Under the pieces are notes generated by a model, which was given only the letters and a program-made list of their open reading frames with translations, was not told the origin of the DNA and made no database searches. A stretch of DNA of 64,000 nt from HRBIN12 sp964447335. GTDB taxonomy: Bacteria; Actinomycetota; UBA4738; HRBIN12. Numbering within the stretch: the first letter of the stretch is position 1; each line of letters begins with the position of its first letter. This document shows positions 48,336-56,881 of the stretch, in pieces. The position numbers and the translations under genes are program-made. The DNA lies in NCBI GenBank assembly GCA_964447335.1, contig CAYUSA010000003.1, forward strand, positions 23,851-87,850, written 5' to 3'.

Positions 48336-49243
48336 CTCCCGGCGCCGGGGTCTCGAGCCGCCGCCTCGACGCCGTCCTCGAGGAAGCCGGGGATCTGCAG
48401 CGCGAAGCCGACGCCTCCCGAACGCCCCCGCTGCTCCTCGAAGCGGCCGCGGACCTCGTCGCCGAGAGCCGCGCCCTCGAGCCCGCACTCGAGCCCGAGC
48501 GCGGTCGCCTCGAGGAGCCACCGGCCGAAGCGCTCCACGGGGTCGTCGTCACCGATGACGCCGACGGGGCCGTGCCCGGGAAGGTAGGCACGGGCCCGAC
48601 AGGTCCGGAGCTCGGCGACCGCGGCAACCGCGCCGGCCACCGAGCCGCTGCCGAAGTACGGTTCGCAGTCGACGAACCACAGGTCGCCACAGAGCACGAC
48701 GTCGTCCGGCTCCACGTGGGCCCACAGGTCCCCCCTCGTGTGCGCGGGTGACGCGAGCGGGAACAGCCGGACGCGCACGCCGCCGAGGTCGATCGCGGTC
48801 TCCCGCTCGACGTCCTCGTCCGGCAGCACGAACCGGAGGGCGCGGATCTCGTCCGGCGCGTCGGGGTCGTAGACGTCGTCCTCGTAGGAGCCGGCGAGTT
48901 CCTGGCGATCCATCGCGGCATAGCGCTCGAGACGCGTTCGCACGTAGGCGCGCCCGAGGACGCGGGCCGGCGGTGCGAAGTGCATCGCGCCGAACGTGTG
49001 GTCGTCGTGGTGATGCGAGAGCACCAGGTGCGTGATCGGCGGCCCGTCCTCAGCCGTGAGCTCTCGGAGCCGTCGCGCGAACCGAAGGATGTTCGCGTCG
49101 AACACGAGCGTGGCGTCGCGGCCGCGCACGATCGCCGAGTTCGCGATGGGGAACGCGTCGCCGTGGTAGGCCGTCACGTGCGGCCCGAGCCGCACGACCC
49201 CCCCGCGCGGATACTGGCCGAACGGCCAGGTCCGGTCCGTCAT
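48332..49243 (-). CDS. Metallo-beta-lactamase-fold hydrolase
   Basis: A 303-residue protein. LSHHHDDHTFGAMHF is the HxHxDH metal-binding motif, LASPAHTRGDLWAHV and DDVVLCGDLWFVDCEP give the remaining His and Asp ligands, and YLPGHGPVG the last His. Such proteins hydrolyse thioesters, lactones or esters; the substrate is unknown. The ATG at 49243 lies seven bases after TAGGGT, indicating a leaderless start; an upstream GTG at 49252 falls within that box. Confidence 0.88.
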   Translation of the reverse strand: MTDRTWPFGQYPRGGVVRLGPHVTAYHGDAFPIANSAIVRGRDATLVFDANILRFARRLRELTAEDGPPITHLVLSHHHDDHTFGAMHFAPPARVLGRAYVRTRLERYAAMDRQELAGSYEDDVYDPDAPDEIRALRFVLPDEDVERETAIDLGGVRVRLFPLASPAHTRGDLWAHVEPDDVVLCGDLWFVDCEPYFGSGSVAGAVAAVAELRTCRARAYLPGHGPVGVIGDDDPVERFGRWLLEATALGLECGLEGAALGDEVRGRFEEQRGRSGGVGFALQIPGFLEDGVEAAARDPGAGS

Positions 49244-49349
49244 GGGCGGCACCCTATCGTGTCGACCCCGTGCGTTGCGATCGGCGGCAACGGGAAGATG
49301 GGATGCGCTCTCCCCTTCTGACCTGCGACGTTGCTACCATTGGCCACCC

Positions 49350-50576
49350 ATGGCCGAGCTCAACGTCGATCCCTACGTCGACCTGTACGCGCGTCGCACC
49401 GCCGGCATGTCCGCCTCGGAGGTCCGTGCGTTGTTCGCGGTCGCCTCGCGCCCCGAGGTCGTCTCGCTCGCGGGCGGCATGCCCTACGTCCAAGCGCTGC
49501 CCGCCGAGCAGGTCCTCGAGGTCGTGGAAGCGGTGCTGATGCAGGAGCCCGACGTCGCGCTCCAGTACGGCGGCGGGCAGGGCTCGCCGCACCTGCGCGA
49601 GCGTCTCGCGATGCTGATGGCCGAGGAGGCCACGATCGCCGATCCCGAGGACATGGTGGTCACGACGGGTGCGCAGCAGGCGCTCGACCTCGTGGGCAAG
49701 GTGCTCATCGATCCAGGCGACCTCATCGCGATCGAGGCGCCCGCCTACGTCGGCGCGCTCTCCGCGTTCAGCGCCTACGAGCCTCGGTACCTGCAGGTCG
49801 ACCTCGACGACGAGGGCATGGTCGTCGAGCGGCTCGAGGAGGCTCTCGTGAAGGGCGCCCGCCCGAAGTTCGTCTACACGGTCCCGAACTTCTCCAACCC
49901 GGCAGGTGTGACGATGTCACACACACGCCGCGAGCACCTCGTCGCCCTCTGCCGTGAGGCCCACATCCCGATCGTCGAGGACAACCCCTACGGCCTGCTA
50001 CGCTTCGAGGGCGAGCCCGAGCCCACGCTCCGCTCGATGGATCCCCAGAACGTCATCTACCTCGGGACCGTCTCGAAGGTGTTCGCCCCCGGGGTGCGGG
50101 TCGGGTGGGCTCTGGCCGAACCCGGTGTACTGCAACGGTTGATCCTCGCGAAGGAGGCGGCCGACCTGTGCGGCAGCAACCTCAATATGCTGATCACCGA
50201 GCGGTATCTCTCCGGTGAGACGTGGCGGACGAACCTCACACGACTGGTGGACACCTACCGGAGGCGGCGAGACGTGATGCTCGCCGCGCTCGCCGAGCGC
50301 TTCCCCGCCGACGCCACGTGGACGACCCCGGCCGGGGGGTTCTACGTCTGGGTCACCCTTCCGCCGTACCTCGACGCGCGCGCGCTCCTCGCCGCCGCCG
50401 TCGAGCGTCGAGTCGCCTACGTGCCCGGTACCGCGTTCTATCCTGACGGCCGAGGCACCGACCAGATGCGGCTCGCGTTCTGCTACCCGACCGAGGACCG
50501 GATCCAGGAGGGGGTGAAGCGGCTCGGCGAGCTCCTCGCGGACGAGGAGGAGCTGTACCGGTCGCTGTCCGGATGA
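49350..50576 (+). CDS. PLP-dependent aminotransferase (class I/II, LysN-like)
   Basis: A 408-residue fold-type I enzyme. VVTTGAQQALDLVGKVLID, YTVPNFSNPAGVTMS, VEDNPYG and the PLP lysine in YLGTVSKVFAPGVRVGW are the key blocks, with the Arg in MRLAFCYPTE binding the substrate carboxylate. Relatives act on 2-aminoadipate, aromatic or branched amino acids. TACCAT is nine bases before the ATG. The stop overlaps the ddl start (ATGA), so the enzyme may provide or modify an amino acid for the cell wall; that link is only positional. Confidence 0.9.
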   Translation: MAELNVDPYVDLYARRTAGMSASEVRALFAVASRPEVVSLAGGMPYVQALPAEQVLEVVEAVLMQEPDVALQYGGGQGSPHLRERLAMLMAEEATIADPEDMVVTTGAQQALDLVGKVLIDPGDLIAIEAPAYVGALSAFSAYEPRYLQVDLDDEGMVVERLEEALVKGARPKFVYTVPNFSNPAGVTMSHTRREHLVALCREAHIPIVEDNPYGLLRFEGEPEPTLRSMDPQNVIYLGTVSKVFAPGVRVGWALAEPGVLQRLILAKEAADLCGSNLNMLITERYLSGETWRTNLTRLVDTYRRRRDVMLAALAERFPADATWTTPAGGFYVWVTLPPYLDARALLAAAVERRVAYVPGTAFYPDGRGTDQMRLAFCYPTEDRIQEGVKRLGELLADEEELYRSLSG

Positions 50577-51532
50577 GTGGAGAGCGTGTCGCGGTCCTGG
50601 CCGGCGGGCGCTCGCCCGAGCGCGAGGTGTCCCTGCGCTCCGGCCATCGGGTGATGACCGCGCTCCGCTCACACGGCTACGACGCGTTCGTCGTCGATCC
50701 CGCCGAGGTGCAACTGGTCCAAACCCTCTTGGCTGCAACGGTGTCGGCGTGCTACGTCGCACTCCACGGCAAGGAGGGCGAGGACGGTACCGTCCAGCGG
50801 CTCCTCGAGCTCCTGCGGATCCCGTACACGGGTACGGCGCCCCTGGCCTGCGAGACCACGTTCGACAAGGTCCTCGCGAAGGAGATCCTCGACGCGGCCG
50901 GCGTGCCGACACCGCCCTGGGCGGCCATCGAGGCGACCGCGCTGCGAGACCTCGGCGCAGGCGCGATCCTGCACCGACTGGCCGAGCGCGTCGAGCTCCC
51001 CGCCGTCGTGAAACCCTCGCGCGCCGGCTCGGCCATGGGCCTCAGCTTCGTCGAACGCGAGGCCGACCTGCCCCAGGCCGTGATGAACGCGCTGTCCTTC
51101 GCGGATGCCGCGGTCGTCGAGCGCAAGATCGACGGCGTGGAGGTCGCCGCCTCCATGGTCGGCGCGCCCGACGAGCCACTCCCGCTCGTCGAGGTCACGC
51201 CGAAGTCCGGGATCTACGACTACGCCGCTCGTTACACGGCCGGCGCCACCGAGTACCACGCCCCGGCGCGCCTCGAGCCTGAGATCGCCGCCACCTGCCA
51301 AAGCGTTGCAACACAAGCGTTTCGGACGCTCGGCCAGCGCGACGTCAGCCGCGCCGACATCCTCGTCGACCGCGAGGGCCGGCCGTGGGTCGTGGACGTC
51401 AACGTCTCGCCGGGCATGACCGACACGAGCCTCTTGCCGATGGCCGCGCAGGCGGCCGGCCTGGGCCTCGCGGACCTGTGCGAGCGGATCCTGCAGCTCG
51501 CACTCGCGCGTGGCGCCGGCACTCCCGACTAG
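50573..51532 (+). CDS. ddl: D-alanine-D-alanine ligase
   Basis: A 319-residue ATP-grasp enzyme that makes the D-Ala-D-Ala end of peptidoglycan precursors. RVAVLAGGRSPEREVSLRSG is the substrate-binding start, ALHGKEGEDGTVQRLLEL follows, LPAVVKPSRAGSAMGLSFV binds ATP, and DILVDREGRPWVVDVNVSPG with its Asp and Asn ligands binds magnesium. It is coupled to the aminotransferase gene and converges on parB, with overlapping stops. Confidence 0.93.
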   Translation: MSGERVAVLAGGRSPEREVSLRSGHRVMTALRSHGYDAFVVDPAEVQLVQTLLAATVSACYVALHGKEGEDGTVQRLLELLRIPYTGTAPLACETTFDKVLAKEILDAAGVPTPPWAAIEATALRDLGAGAILHRLAERVELPAVVKPSRAGSAMGLSFVEREADLPQAVMNALSFADAAVVERKIDGVEVAASMVGAPDEPLPLVEVTPKSGIYDYAARYTAGATEYHAPARLEPEIAATCQSVATQAFRTLGQRDVSRADILVDREGRPWVVDVNVSPGMTDTSLLPMAAQAAGLGLADLCERILQLALARGAGTPD

Positions 51533-52416
51533 GGGGGCGCGAGCCCCGGTCCGGAGCCCACGATCTCCGAGACGATCCGCTCGAGGTCGTCCGCCGATCC
51601 GAACTCGATCACGACGCGGCCCCGCTTCTTGCCCATCTGGATCGAGACCCGGGTCGCGAGCTGCTCCGACAAGATCTCCTCGACCTCGGCGAGCGAGGCG
51701 ACGTGCCCCTCGGCGGCCGCCTTCGGCGCCCGCTCCGCGGGCTTGCCCACCGGATGCTCGAGGTAGTTGCGCACGAGCTCCTCGACCTCGCGGACCGAGA
51801 GGTCCTCGGCTGCCGAACGCAGCGCAAGGGTCTTCTGTGCCTCGCCGTCAGCGAGGGAAAGGAGCGCACGGCCGTGGCCGGCCTGGATCTTGCCCTCGGC
51901 GAGCAGGGTCTGGACCTCGGCCGGCAGGGCGAGGAGCCGGATCGTATTCGCGACGTGCGAGCGCGAGACGCCGAGGCGCTCGGCCAGGGTCTCCTGCTTC
52001 AGCCCGAGCTCCTCGAGCAGCTCCCGGAACGCCTCCGCGAGCTCGATCGGGTTGAGGTTCTCCCGGTGGATGTTCTCGATCAGCGCTTCTCGGAGCGAAT
52101 CCGCGTCGTCGCTCTCTCGCAGGATGACCGGGACGGTGGCGAGCCCGGCGAGCTTCGCCGCCCGAAGCCGGCGCTCCCCCGCGATGACCTCGAACGCCGA
52201 GCCCACGCGCCGAACGACGATCGGCTGCAGGATCCCGACCTCCTGGATCGACAGCGCCAGCGCCTGCAGCGCCTCGTCGTCGAACATCGAGCGCGGCTGG
52301 CGCCGGTTCGGCCCGATGGCGCCGACCGGCACCTCGAGTAGCCCAGCAGCCATCTCCTCCGGCGCGCCCGGGATGAGCGCCGACAGCCCCCGACCGAGTC
52401 CCCCACGCTTCGTCAT
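51529..52416 (-). CDS. parB: Chromosome partitioning protein ParB
   Basis: A 295-residue CTP-dependent clamp protein that loads at parS. LGRGLSALIPG is the typical N terminus; VGILQPIVVRRVGSAFEVIA and GERRLRAAKLAGL (GERRxRA) form the CTP-binding box; LKQETLAERLGVSRSHVANT is the parS-binding helix-turn-helix; the C-terminal dimer domain ends VIEFGSADDLERIVSEIVG. A perfect parS lies 2.3 kb away, at rsmG. The ATG overlaps the parA stop (ATGA), so ParA and ParB are made together. Confidence 0.95.
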   Translation of the reverse strand: MTKRGGLGRGLSALIPGAPEEMAAGLLEVPVGAIGPNRRQPRSMFDDEALQALALSIQEVGILQPIVVRRVGSAFEVIAGERRLRAAKLAGLATVPVILRESDDADSLREALIENIHRENLNPIELAEAFRELLEELGLKQETLAERLGVSRSHVANTIRLLALPAEVQTLLAEGKIQAGHGRALLSLADGEAQKTLALRSAAEDLSVREVEELVRNYLEHPVGKPAERAPKAAAEGHVASLAEVEEILSEQLATRVSIQMGKKRGRVVIEFGSADDLERIVSEIVGSGPGLAPP

Positions 52417-54086
52417 CGATTCCCTCCTCTGCGGAACAGGCTCCAGCGTCGCTTGCCGGCTCCGTCCTCGTCTTCCTGAGGTGCATCTCCACCTGCGGGT
52501 TCGTGGTCCCCAGCCGCGTCGCGGTCGGTGATCCGGACCACGTTCTCGGGTTCGACCACCGGGCCGGGTTCAGGTTCAGGCTCGAGCACGATCTCGCGCA
52601 TCGGCAGGGACTCGACCGGTGGAGCGACAACCTCGGCCTCGGCTCGCGCTTCAGCCTCGAGCGCCTGGATCCACTCCTCCGCGCCGTCCGCGTCCGGCGC
52701 CGAGGCCGGACCCTCCGAGCCAGGTGGAGGCTGGGTCTCGAGGGTCGCAGCCGCCTCCGGGGGCTCGTCGGCCTCCACCGGAGGCTGCTCGGCGCTCCAC
52801 GCCTCCTCGACGTCGACGGTAGGGACCGGGGCCGTCGCCGCCGCGAGCTCGGGCGGGGCCGTCGCCGCAGCCTCGACCTCGGGCTCCGGTGCGGGCTCGA
52901 GCCACTCCGCGATCTCGAGGACCTCAGCCTCGGCCAGCGTCGCAGCCTCGACCTCGGGCTCGGGTGCGAACTCTGGCGCCTCGGCTGGCTCGGGCTCGAC
53001 TTCCAGGTGCTCGGTATCCAGATCACCCGGATGGCGGAGGGGGCGGGGCGCGGTCATCGGCTCGGCCTCGGCGGGTGGCAAAGGACTCATCGTCGGAAGG
53101 CCGTCGAACACCGGGAGCGGCTCGTCCACAGGGAGCTTGGCGGCGACCTCCTTCGCCAGCTCGCGGTAGCACTCGGCGCCTCGGGACTTCGGGTCGTACA
53201 CGGTGATGGGCTGGCCGTAGCCGGGCGCCTCGGACAGCCGGACGGTCCGCGGGATGACCGTCCTGTAGACCCGGTCGCCGAAGTACCGGCGAACCTCCTG
53301 CACGACCTGCTCCGAGAGCCTGGTCCGGGGGTCGTACATCGTCATCACGATGCCGGTGAGTCGCAGGTCCGGGTTCACGTTCTGCTGCACAAGGCCAACG
53401 TTCCGCAGCAGCTGGCCGAGGCCTTCGAGCGCGTAGTACTCGCACTGGATCGGCACGATGAGCTCCTGAGCGGCCGCGAGCGCGTTCACCGTCAGCAGGC
53501 CGAGCGACGGGGGGCAGTCCAAGAAGACGAAGTCGAAGCTCCCCTGCTTGAGCGGCTCGAGGGCCTTGCGCAGGCGGAGCTCGCGCGAGAACTGGCTGAC
53601 GAGCTCGATCTCCGCCCCGGCGAGGTCGATCGTCGAGGGGATCGCGTAGAGACCGGGGACCGGGCTCTCGACGATGGCTCCGTCGATCGGCGCCTCGGCG
53701 GCAAGCACGTCGTACACCGTGACGTCCCTCGCCTCGTGGCGGATCCCGAGGCCGGTGGAGGCGTTCCCCTGCGGGTCGAGGTCCACGACGAGCACGCGGT
53801 ATCCCAGCTCCGCCAGGGACGCCCCGAGGCTCACCGCCGTCGTGCTCTTGCCGACCCCGCCCTTCTGGTTCGCGACGGCGATGACGCGAACCCCGGCCGA
53901 AGCGCGGGCCTTGACCGTCGATGCCCTCGAGCGTGCCCTCGGCCGCGGCTTCTTCGCGGCGGTCGTCTTGGCAGCGCGATCCGTGGCCTTGGAGGAGCGG
54001 GTCGTGCCCGCCTCGGCGTTGGCGGGCGTGCGTGAGGTGGCCTTCGACGAGCCGGGGGTCGCCCGCGGGGAGGTGCGCCTGGTCAC
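52413..54086 (-). CDS. parA: ParA ATPase with long basic N-terminal and acidic C-terminal extensions
   Basis: A 557-residue protein, about twice the normal length. Residues 1-65 are a basic Ala/Lys/Arg/Thr-rich extension. The core (about 66-320) is a standard Walker-type ATPase: QKGGVGKSTTAVSLGASLAE, DLDPQGNASTGLG, FDFVFLDCPPSLGLLT. The last 235 residues are rich in Glu, Pro and Ala (EVEPEPAEAPEFAPEPEVEA and similar) and end GKRRWSLFRRGGNR, a basic tip. The ATPase moves ParB-parS along the nucleoid. The tails are probably disordered; a polar or membrane anchor is one possibility. The GTG overlaps the rsmG stop (TAGTG). Confidence 0.9.
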   Translation of the reverse strand: MTRRTSPRATPGSSKATSRTPANAEAGTTRSSKATDRAAKTTAAKKPRPRARSRASTVKARASAGVRVIAVANQKGGVGKSTTAVSLGASLAELGYRVLVVDLDPQGNASTGLGIRHEARDVTVYDVLAAEAPIDGAIVESPVPGLYAIPSTIDLAGAEIELVSQFSRELRLRKALEPLKQGSFDFVFLDCPPSLGLLTVNALAAAQELIVPIQCEYYALEGLGQLLRNVGLVQQNVNPDLRLTGIVMTMYDPRTRLSEQVVQEVRRYFGDRVYRTVIPRTVRLSEAPGYGQPITVYDPKSRGAECYRELAKEVAAKLPVDEPLPVFDGLPTMSPLPPAEAEPMTAPRPLRHPGDLDTEHLEVEPEPAEAPEFAPEPEVEAATLAEAEVLEIAEWLEPAPEPEVEAAATAPPELAAATAPVPTVDVEEAWSAEQPPVEADEPPEAAATLETQPPPGSEGPASAPDADGAEEWIQALEAEARAEAEVVAPPVESLPMREIVLEPEPEPGPVVEPENVVRITDRDAAGDHEPAGGDAPQEDEDGAGKRRWSLFRRGGNR

Positions 54087-54700
54087 TACCGCGCCATGAT
54101 AACGAGCGGCCCGGCGCTTTCAAGCACAGGCGTCGTCCGGACCTCCGCACGGGCCCACGGAGCTTCCGAGGGCGCCCGATCCGTCCGGCCCGCGAAGTAC
54201 ACGAGCCGTCCCCGATCCACTAGCAACGGCTCCGCCAGCCGCCAAGCCTGCGGGAGTGGCGCGAGCGCGCGTGCGAAGCAGATATCGACGGGCGCGGTGA
54301 GCTCCTGGATCCGGACCGCCTGGACCTCGGCGTTGCCGATGCCGAGTCGCTCGAGCACGAGCTCGAGGAACGCCACCCGGTGTCGCCTGACCTCGACGAG
54401 GCCGACATGCAGCTCGGGGCGGGCGATCGCCACGATGACCCCGGGGAGCCCGGCGCCCGAGCCCAGATCCAGGGCGCGCTCGTCGCTCGGAAGGACTTCC
54501 GGCACCGCCCGGAGGCAATCCAGGACGTGCCGCTCCCGGAGCCGGGGCTCGTCGGCGGCCGAGACCATCCCCGCCGGCACGGCACGCTCGCGGAGCATGG
54601 TCTCGAAGCCGAGCAGCAGGTCCGCCCTGTCGGGGGAAAGGCTCACGCCGAGGCTCTCGGCCTGTGAGTGGAGCACGGAGGAGTCGTCGCGATGTTTCAC
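54086..54700 (-). CDS. rsmG: 16S rRNA (guanine527-N7)-methyltransferase
   Basis: A 204-residue methyltransferase (Gid, GidB). DEPRLRERHVLDCLRAVPEV and ALDLGSGAGLPGVIVAIARP hold the SAM motif, with VRIQELTAPVDICFARALAP after it. It modifies G527 of 16S rRNA; loss gives low-level streptomycin resistance in other bacteria. The GTG start codon is inside a perfect parS site, so translation starts where ParB nucleates. The gene is followed by parA with a one-base overlap. Confidence 0.93.
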   Translation of the reverse strand: MKHRDDSSVLHSQAESLGVSLSPDRADLLLGFETMLRERAVPAGMVSAADEPRLRERHVLDCLRAVPEVLPSDERALDLGSGAGLPGVIVAIARPELHVGLVEVRRHRVAFLELVLERLGIGNAEVQAVRIQELTAPVDICFARALAPLPQAWRLAEPLLVDRGRLVYFAGRTDRAPSEAPWARAEVRTTPVLESAGPLVIMAR

Positions 54701-54708
54701 GTGAAACA
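54693..54708. promoter_or_regulatory. parS centromere site
   Basis: TGTTTCACGTGAAACA is identical to the 16-bp parS consensus bound by ParB. It covers the rsmG start codon (GTG at 54700). The parAB genes lie right next to it, 3 kb from dnaA, the usual place. This is the only exact copy I noticed in the window. Confidence 0.95.
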
Positions 54709-54784
54709 GGATGTTCAGGGTCGGCGGGCCTACACAGCCTAGCCCGCCTGGGTCGCCTCGGCGAGTAGGGACGGGCTTCCGGAG

Positions 54785-55450
54785 CTAGCTGGCCGGGCGG
54801 ATCACGACGCGGCGCTCCGGGTCCTCGCCGCGGCTGGAGCTCTCGGCGCCTCCGACCTCGGCGACCGCATCGTGCACCACCTTGCGCTCGAACGGATTCA
54901 TCGGCTCGAGCTCCTCTTCGCGACCCGTCCGCACCACCCGCTTGGCGGCCTCCCTCGCCTTGGAGACGAGGCGGTCACGCTGGCGCTTCCGGTAGTCCTC
55001 GACGTCCACGACCACGCGGCACCGCATGCCCGTCCGGTGAAGCACGGCATGGCGGGTCAGCTCGTGGAGCGCCTCCAGCGTCTGGCCGTGCCGGCCGATC
55101 AGGAGCGCCATGTCGTCGTCCTCCGGCCCGCTACCCAGGATGTCGACGTACATGGTGCCGTCCTCGAGGTTCGGCTCGACACTCGCCTCGATGCCCATCC
55201 GGGACAGGAGCTCCTCGAGGAAGTCGGCTGCGGCGTCGGCCTGATCGTCGAGCTCGTCTTCGGTGGGCTGGTCGGCGCGCCGCTTCAGCTTGACGAGAAC
55301 CACGGCCTCCTGGCCGCCCATCCCGAGGAATCCCGAGCGAGGCTCCTGGACGACCTCGACCTCCACCTCCTGCTCGCTCACGCCGAGACGCACGAGGGCG
55401 ACCTCCAGGGCCTCCTCGACGCTAGGACCGCTCGCCTGGATCTGATCCAT
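54785..55450 (-). CDS. khpB: KhpB/Jag-type RNA-binding protein
   Basis: A 221-residue protein. The N-terminal Jag domain (IQASGPSVEEALEVALVRLG, RSGFLGMGGQEA) is followed by an acidic linker, a KH domain (YVDILGSGPEDDDMALLIGR, HGQTLEALHELTRHAVLHRT) and an R3H domain (MNPFERKVVHDAVAEV). KhpB binds RNA and affects cell division and cell-wall genes. Its first 29 bases overlap the end of yidC, and GAGAGGGCG within yidC is the ribosome-binding site. Confidence 0.93.
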   Translation of the reverse strand: MDQIQASGPSVEEALEVALVRLGVSEQEVEVEVVQEPRSGFLGMGGQEAVVLVKLKRRADQPTEDELDDQADAAADFLEELLSRMGIEASVEPNLEDGTMYVDILGSGPEDDDMALLIGRHGQTLEALHELTRHAVLHRTGMRCRVVVDVEDYRKRQRDRLVSKAREAAKRVVRTGREEELEPMNPFERKVVHDAVAEVGGAESSSRGEDPERRVVIRPAS

Positions 55451-56579
55451 CGCCCTCTCCCGTGTCGCTCTCTCCCGCGCCGGGCTTCGGCTTCGGGGCG
55501 GGCGGCTTCCCCTTGCCCGGAGTCCCCTTGCCCGGAGCCGGCTTGCCGCTCGAGCCCTTCCTGGGCGTGCCAGGCCGCCCGGGGGCGGGCTTGCCTGGGG
55601 CAGCGGGCCGGCGTCCGGCCGCCTGCTCACGACGCTTCCGCTCGGTGTCGGCACGCTCCGCCATCGAGGTCATGAAGCCCTTCCTCTTCGTCTTGTCGCC
55701 CTTGTCGTTCTCGGCCGCTCGCGCGGCAAGCATCTCCGCGGTCGGGCGGCTCTTCAACATGAAGTACTGCTGGCCGATCTGCCAAGCGTTGGAGGTCGTC
55801 CAGTACACGACCAGGCCCGAGGGGAAGAAGATGCCGAACACACCGAACATGAGCGGCATGATCTTGAGCAGCATCTGCTGTTGCTGGCTCGCGGCACCCG
55901 GAGGGCTCGCCTTCTGCATCTGTCGCTGCTGGTAGTAGGTCGTCCCGAACATGAGCGCCGCGAAGATGTAGTACGGGATCCGGTCCACGCTGCTATCGCC
56001 GCAGTTCACGGGATAGACGATCTCCTTGCCGTCGATGGGTTTGTCCCCGAGCTCGGCCCTCGGGTTCCCGGCCTGCGTCGCCGCGCAGAGCAGGTTCATC
56101 CCGAGGAAGGAGGTCCCGCCTGGGGGGCCAGGCTTCGTCGGGACGTCCGCGGACGACTCGAGCTGAGGGATCTGCTGCTCGATGACCTGCTGGAGCTCGC
56201 TGCGTTCGGGGATGTGCACGGGGTGCTGGGGGTGCCGCAGGACCGAGTACATCGAGATCAGGATCGGGAACTGCAACAGCACCGGCCAGCACCCGGAGAA
56301 CGGGTTGACCCCGTACTCCTTGTACAGCTTCATGATCTCTTCCTGCTGCTTGGTCTTGTTCTGCTTGTACTTATGCTGGATCTGCTTGACCTTCGGCTGG
56401 ATCAGCTGCATGTGCTGCATCGACCGGATCTGCTTGATGCCGAGTGGGAGCAGGATCAGCCGGATCAGCACCGTGAGCAGGATGATCGTGACGCCGTAGT
56501 TCGGCACGAGGTCGTAGATCTTCGCGATGATCCACCCGACCCCGTCGAGCAGCGCCTGCCAGGGGGCGAGAGCGATCAC
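55422..56579 (-). CDS. yidC: YidC/OxaA membrane protein insertase
   Basis: A 385-residue membrane protein with the conserved helices: GVTIILLTVLIRLILLPLGI and the C1 loop IKQIRSMQHMQLIQPKVKQI, then NPFSGCWPVLLQFPILISMY and FFPSGLVVYWTTSNAWQIGQ. The hydrophilic loop between TM2 and TM3 is long (about 100 residues). The C-terminal 75 residues are a Lys/Pro/Gly-rich tail with repeats (PGKPAPG, PGKGTPGKG) that may contact the ribosome. It inserts small membrane proteins. GTG 56579 overlaps the yidD stop. Confidence 0.93.
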   Translation of the reverse strand: MIALAPWQALLDGVGWIIAKIYDLVPNYGVTIILLTVLIRLILLPLGIKQIRSMQHMQLIQPKVKQIQHKYKQNKTKQQEEIMKLYKEYGVNPFSGCWPVLLQFPILISMYSVLRHPQHPVHIPERSELQQVIEQQIPQLESSADVPTKPGPPGGTSFLGMNLLCAATQAGNPRAELGDKPIDGKEIVYPVNCGDSSVDRIPYYIFAALMFGTTYYQQRQMQKASPPGAASQQQQMLLKIMPLMFGVFGIFFPSGLVVYWTTSNAWQIGQQYFMLKSRPTAEMLAARAAENDKGDKTKRKGFMTSMAERADTERKRREQAAGRRPAAPGKPAPGRPGTPRKGSSGKPAPGKGTPGKGKPPAPKPKPGAGESDTGEGDGSDPGERS

Positions 56580-56881
56580 GACGTCATGCCTCGTATGACG
56601 GGGTCGTACTCAGCGTGCCTCGTCCTGCGCGGGGGCACGTGGTCGACGCCCCCACCGGTGAACGGTCCGCACCGAGCGATCCTCCATGTGGCCATCGCGC
56701 TGCCCTTGAGCGCTCCGTGCACGCGGACGGCCTCCTCGGCATAGTGGGAGCAGGTCGGGTAGAAGCGGCACTGGCCGCCGAGCCAACCCGACAGGGTGAC
56801 GCCATAGACCCAGATCAGCACGAGGAGCACCCATCGCGCAGGGGCGCCGAGGGCCCACAGCAACGAACGGGCACGGCTCAC
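56576..56881 (-). CDS. yidD: Membrane protein insertion efficiency factor YidD
   Basis: A 101-residue protein. CRFYPTCSHYAEEAVRVHGA and RCGPFTGGGVDHVPP are the YidD signature with its three Cys. The N-terminal hydrophobic stretch LLVLIWVYGVTL-like segment associates with the membrane. YidD helps YidC-mediated insertion. The GTG overlaps the rnpA stop (GTGA) and its stop overlaps the yidC start, so rnpA-yidD-yidC are read as one unit. Confidence 0.9.
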   Translation of the reverse strand: MSRARSLLWALGAPARWVLLVLIWVYGVTLSGWLGGQCRFYPTCSHYAEEAVRVHGALKGSAMATWRIARCGPFTGGGVDHVPPRRTRHAEYDPVIRGMTS

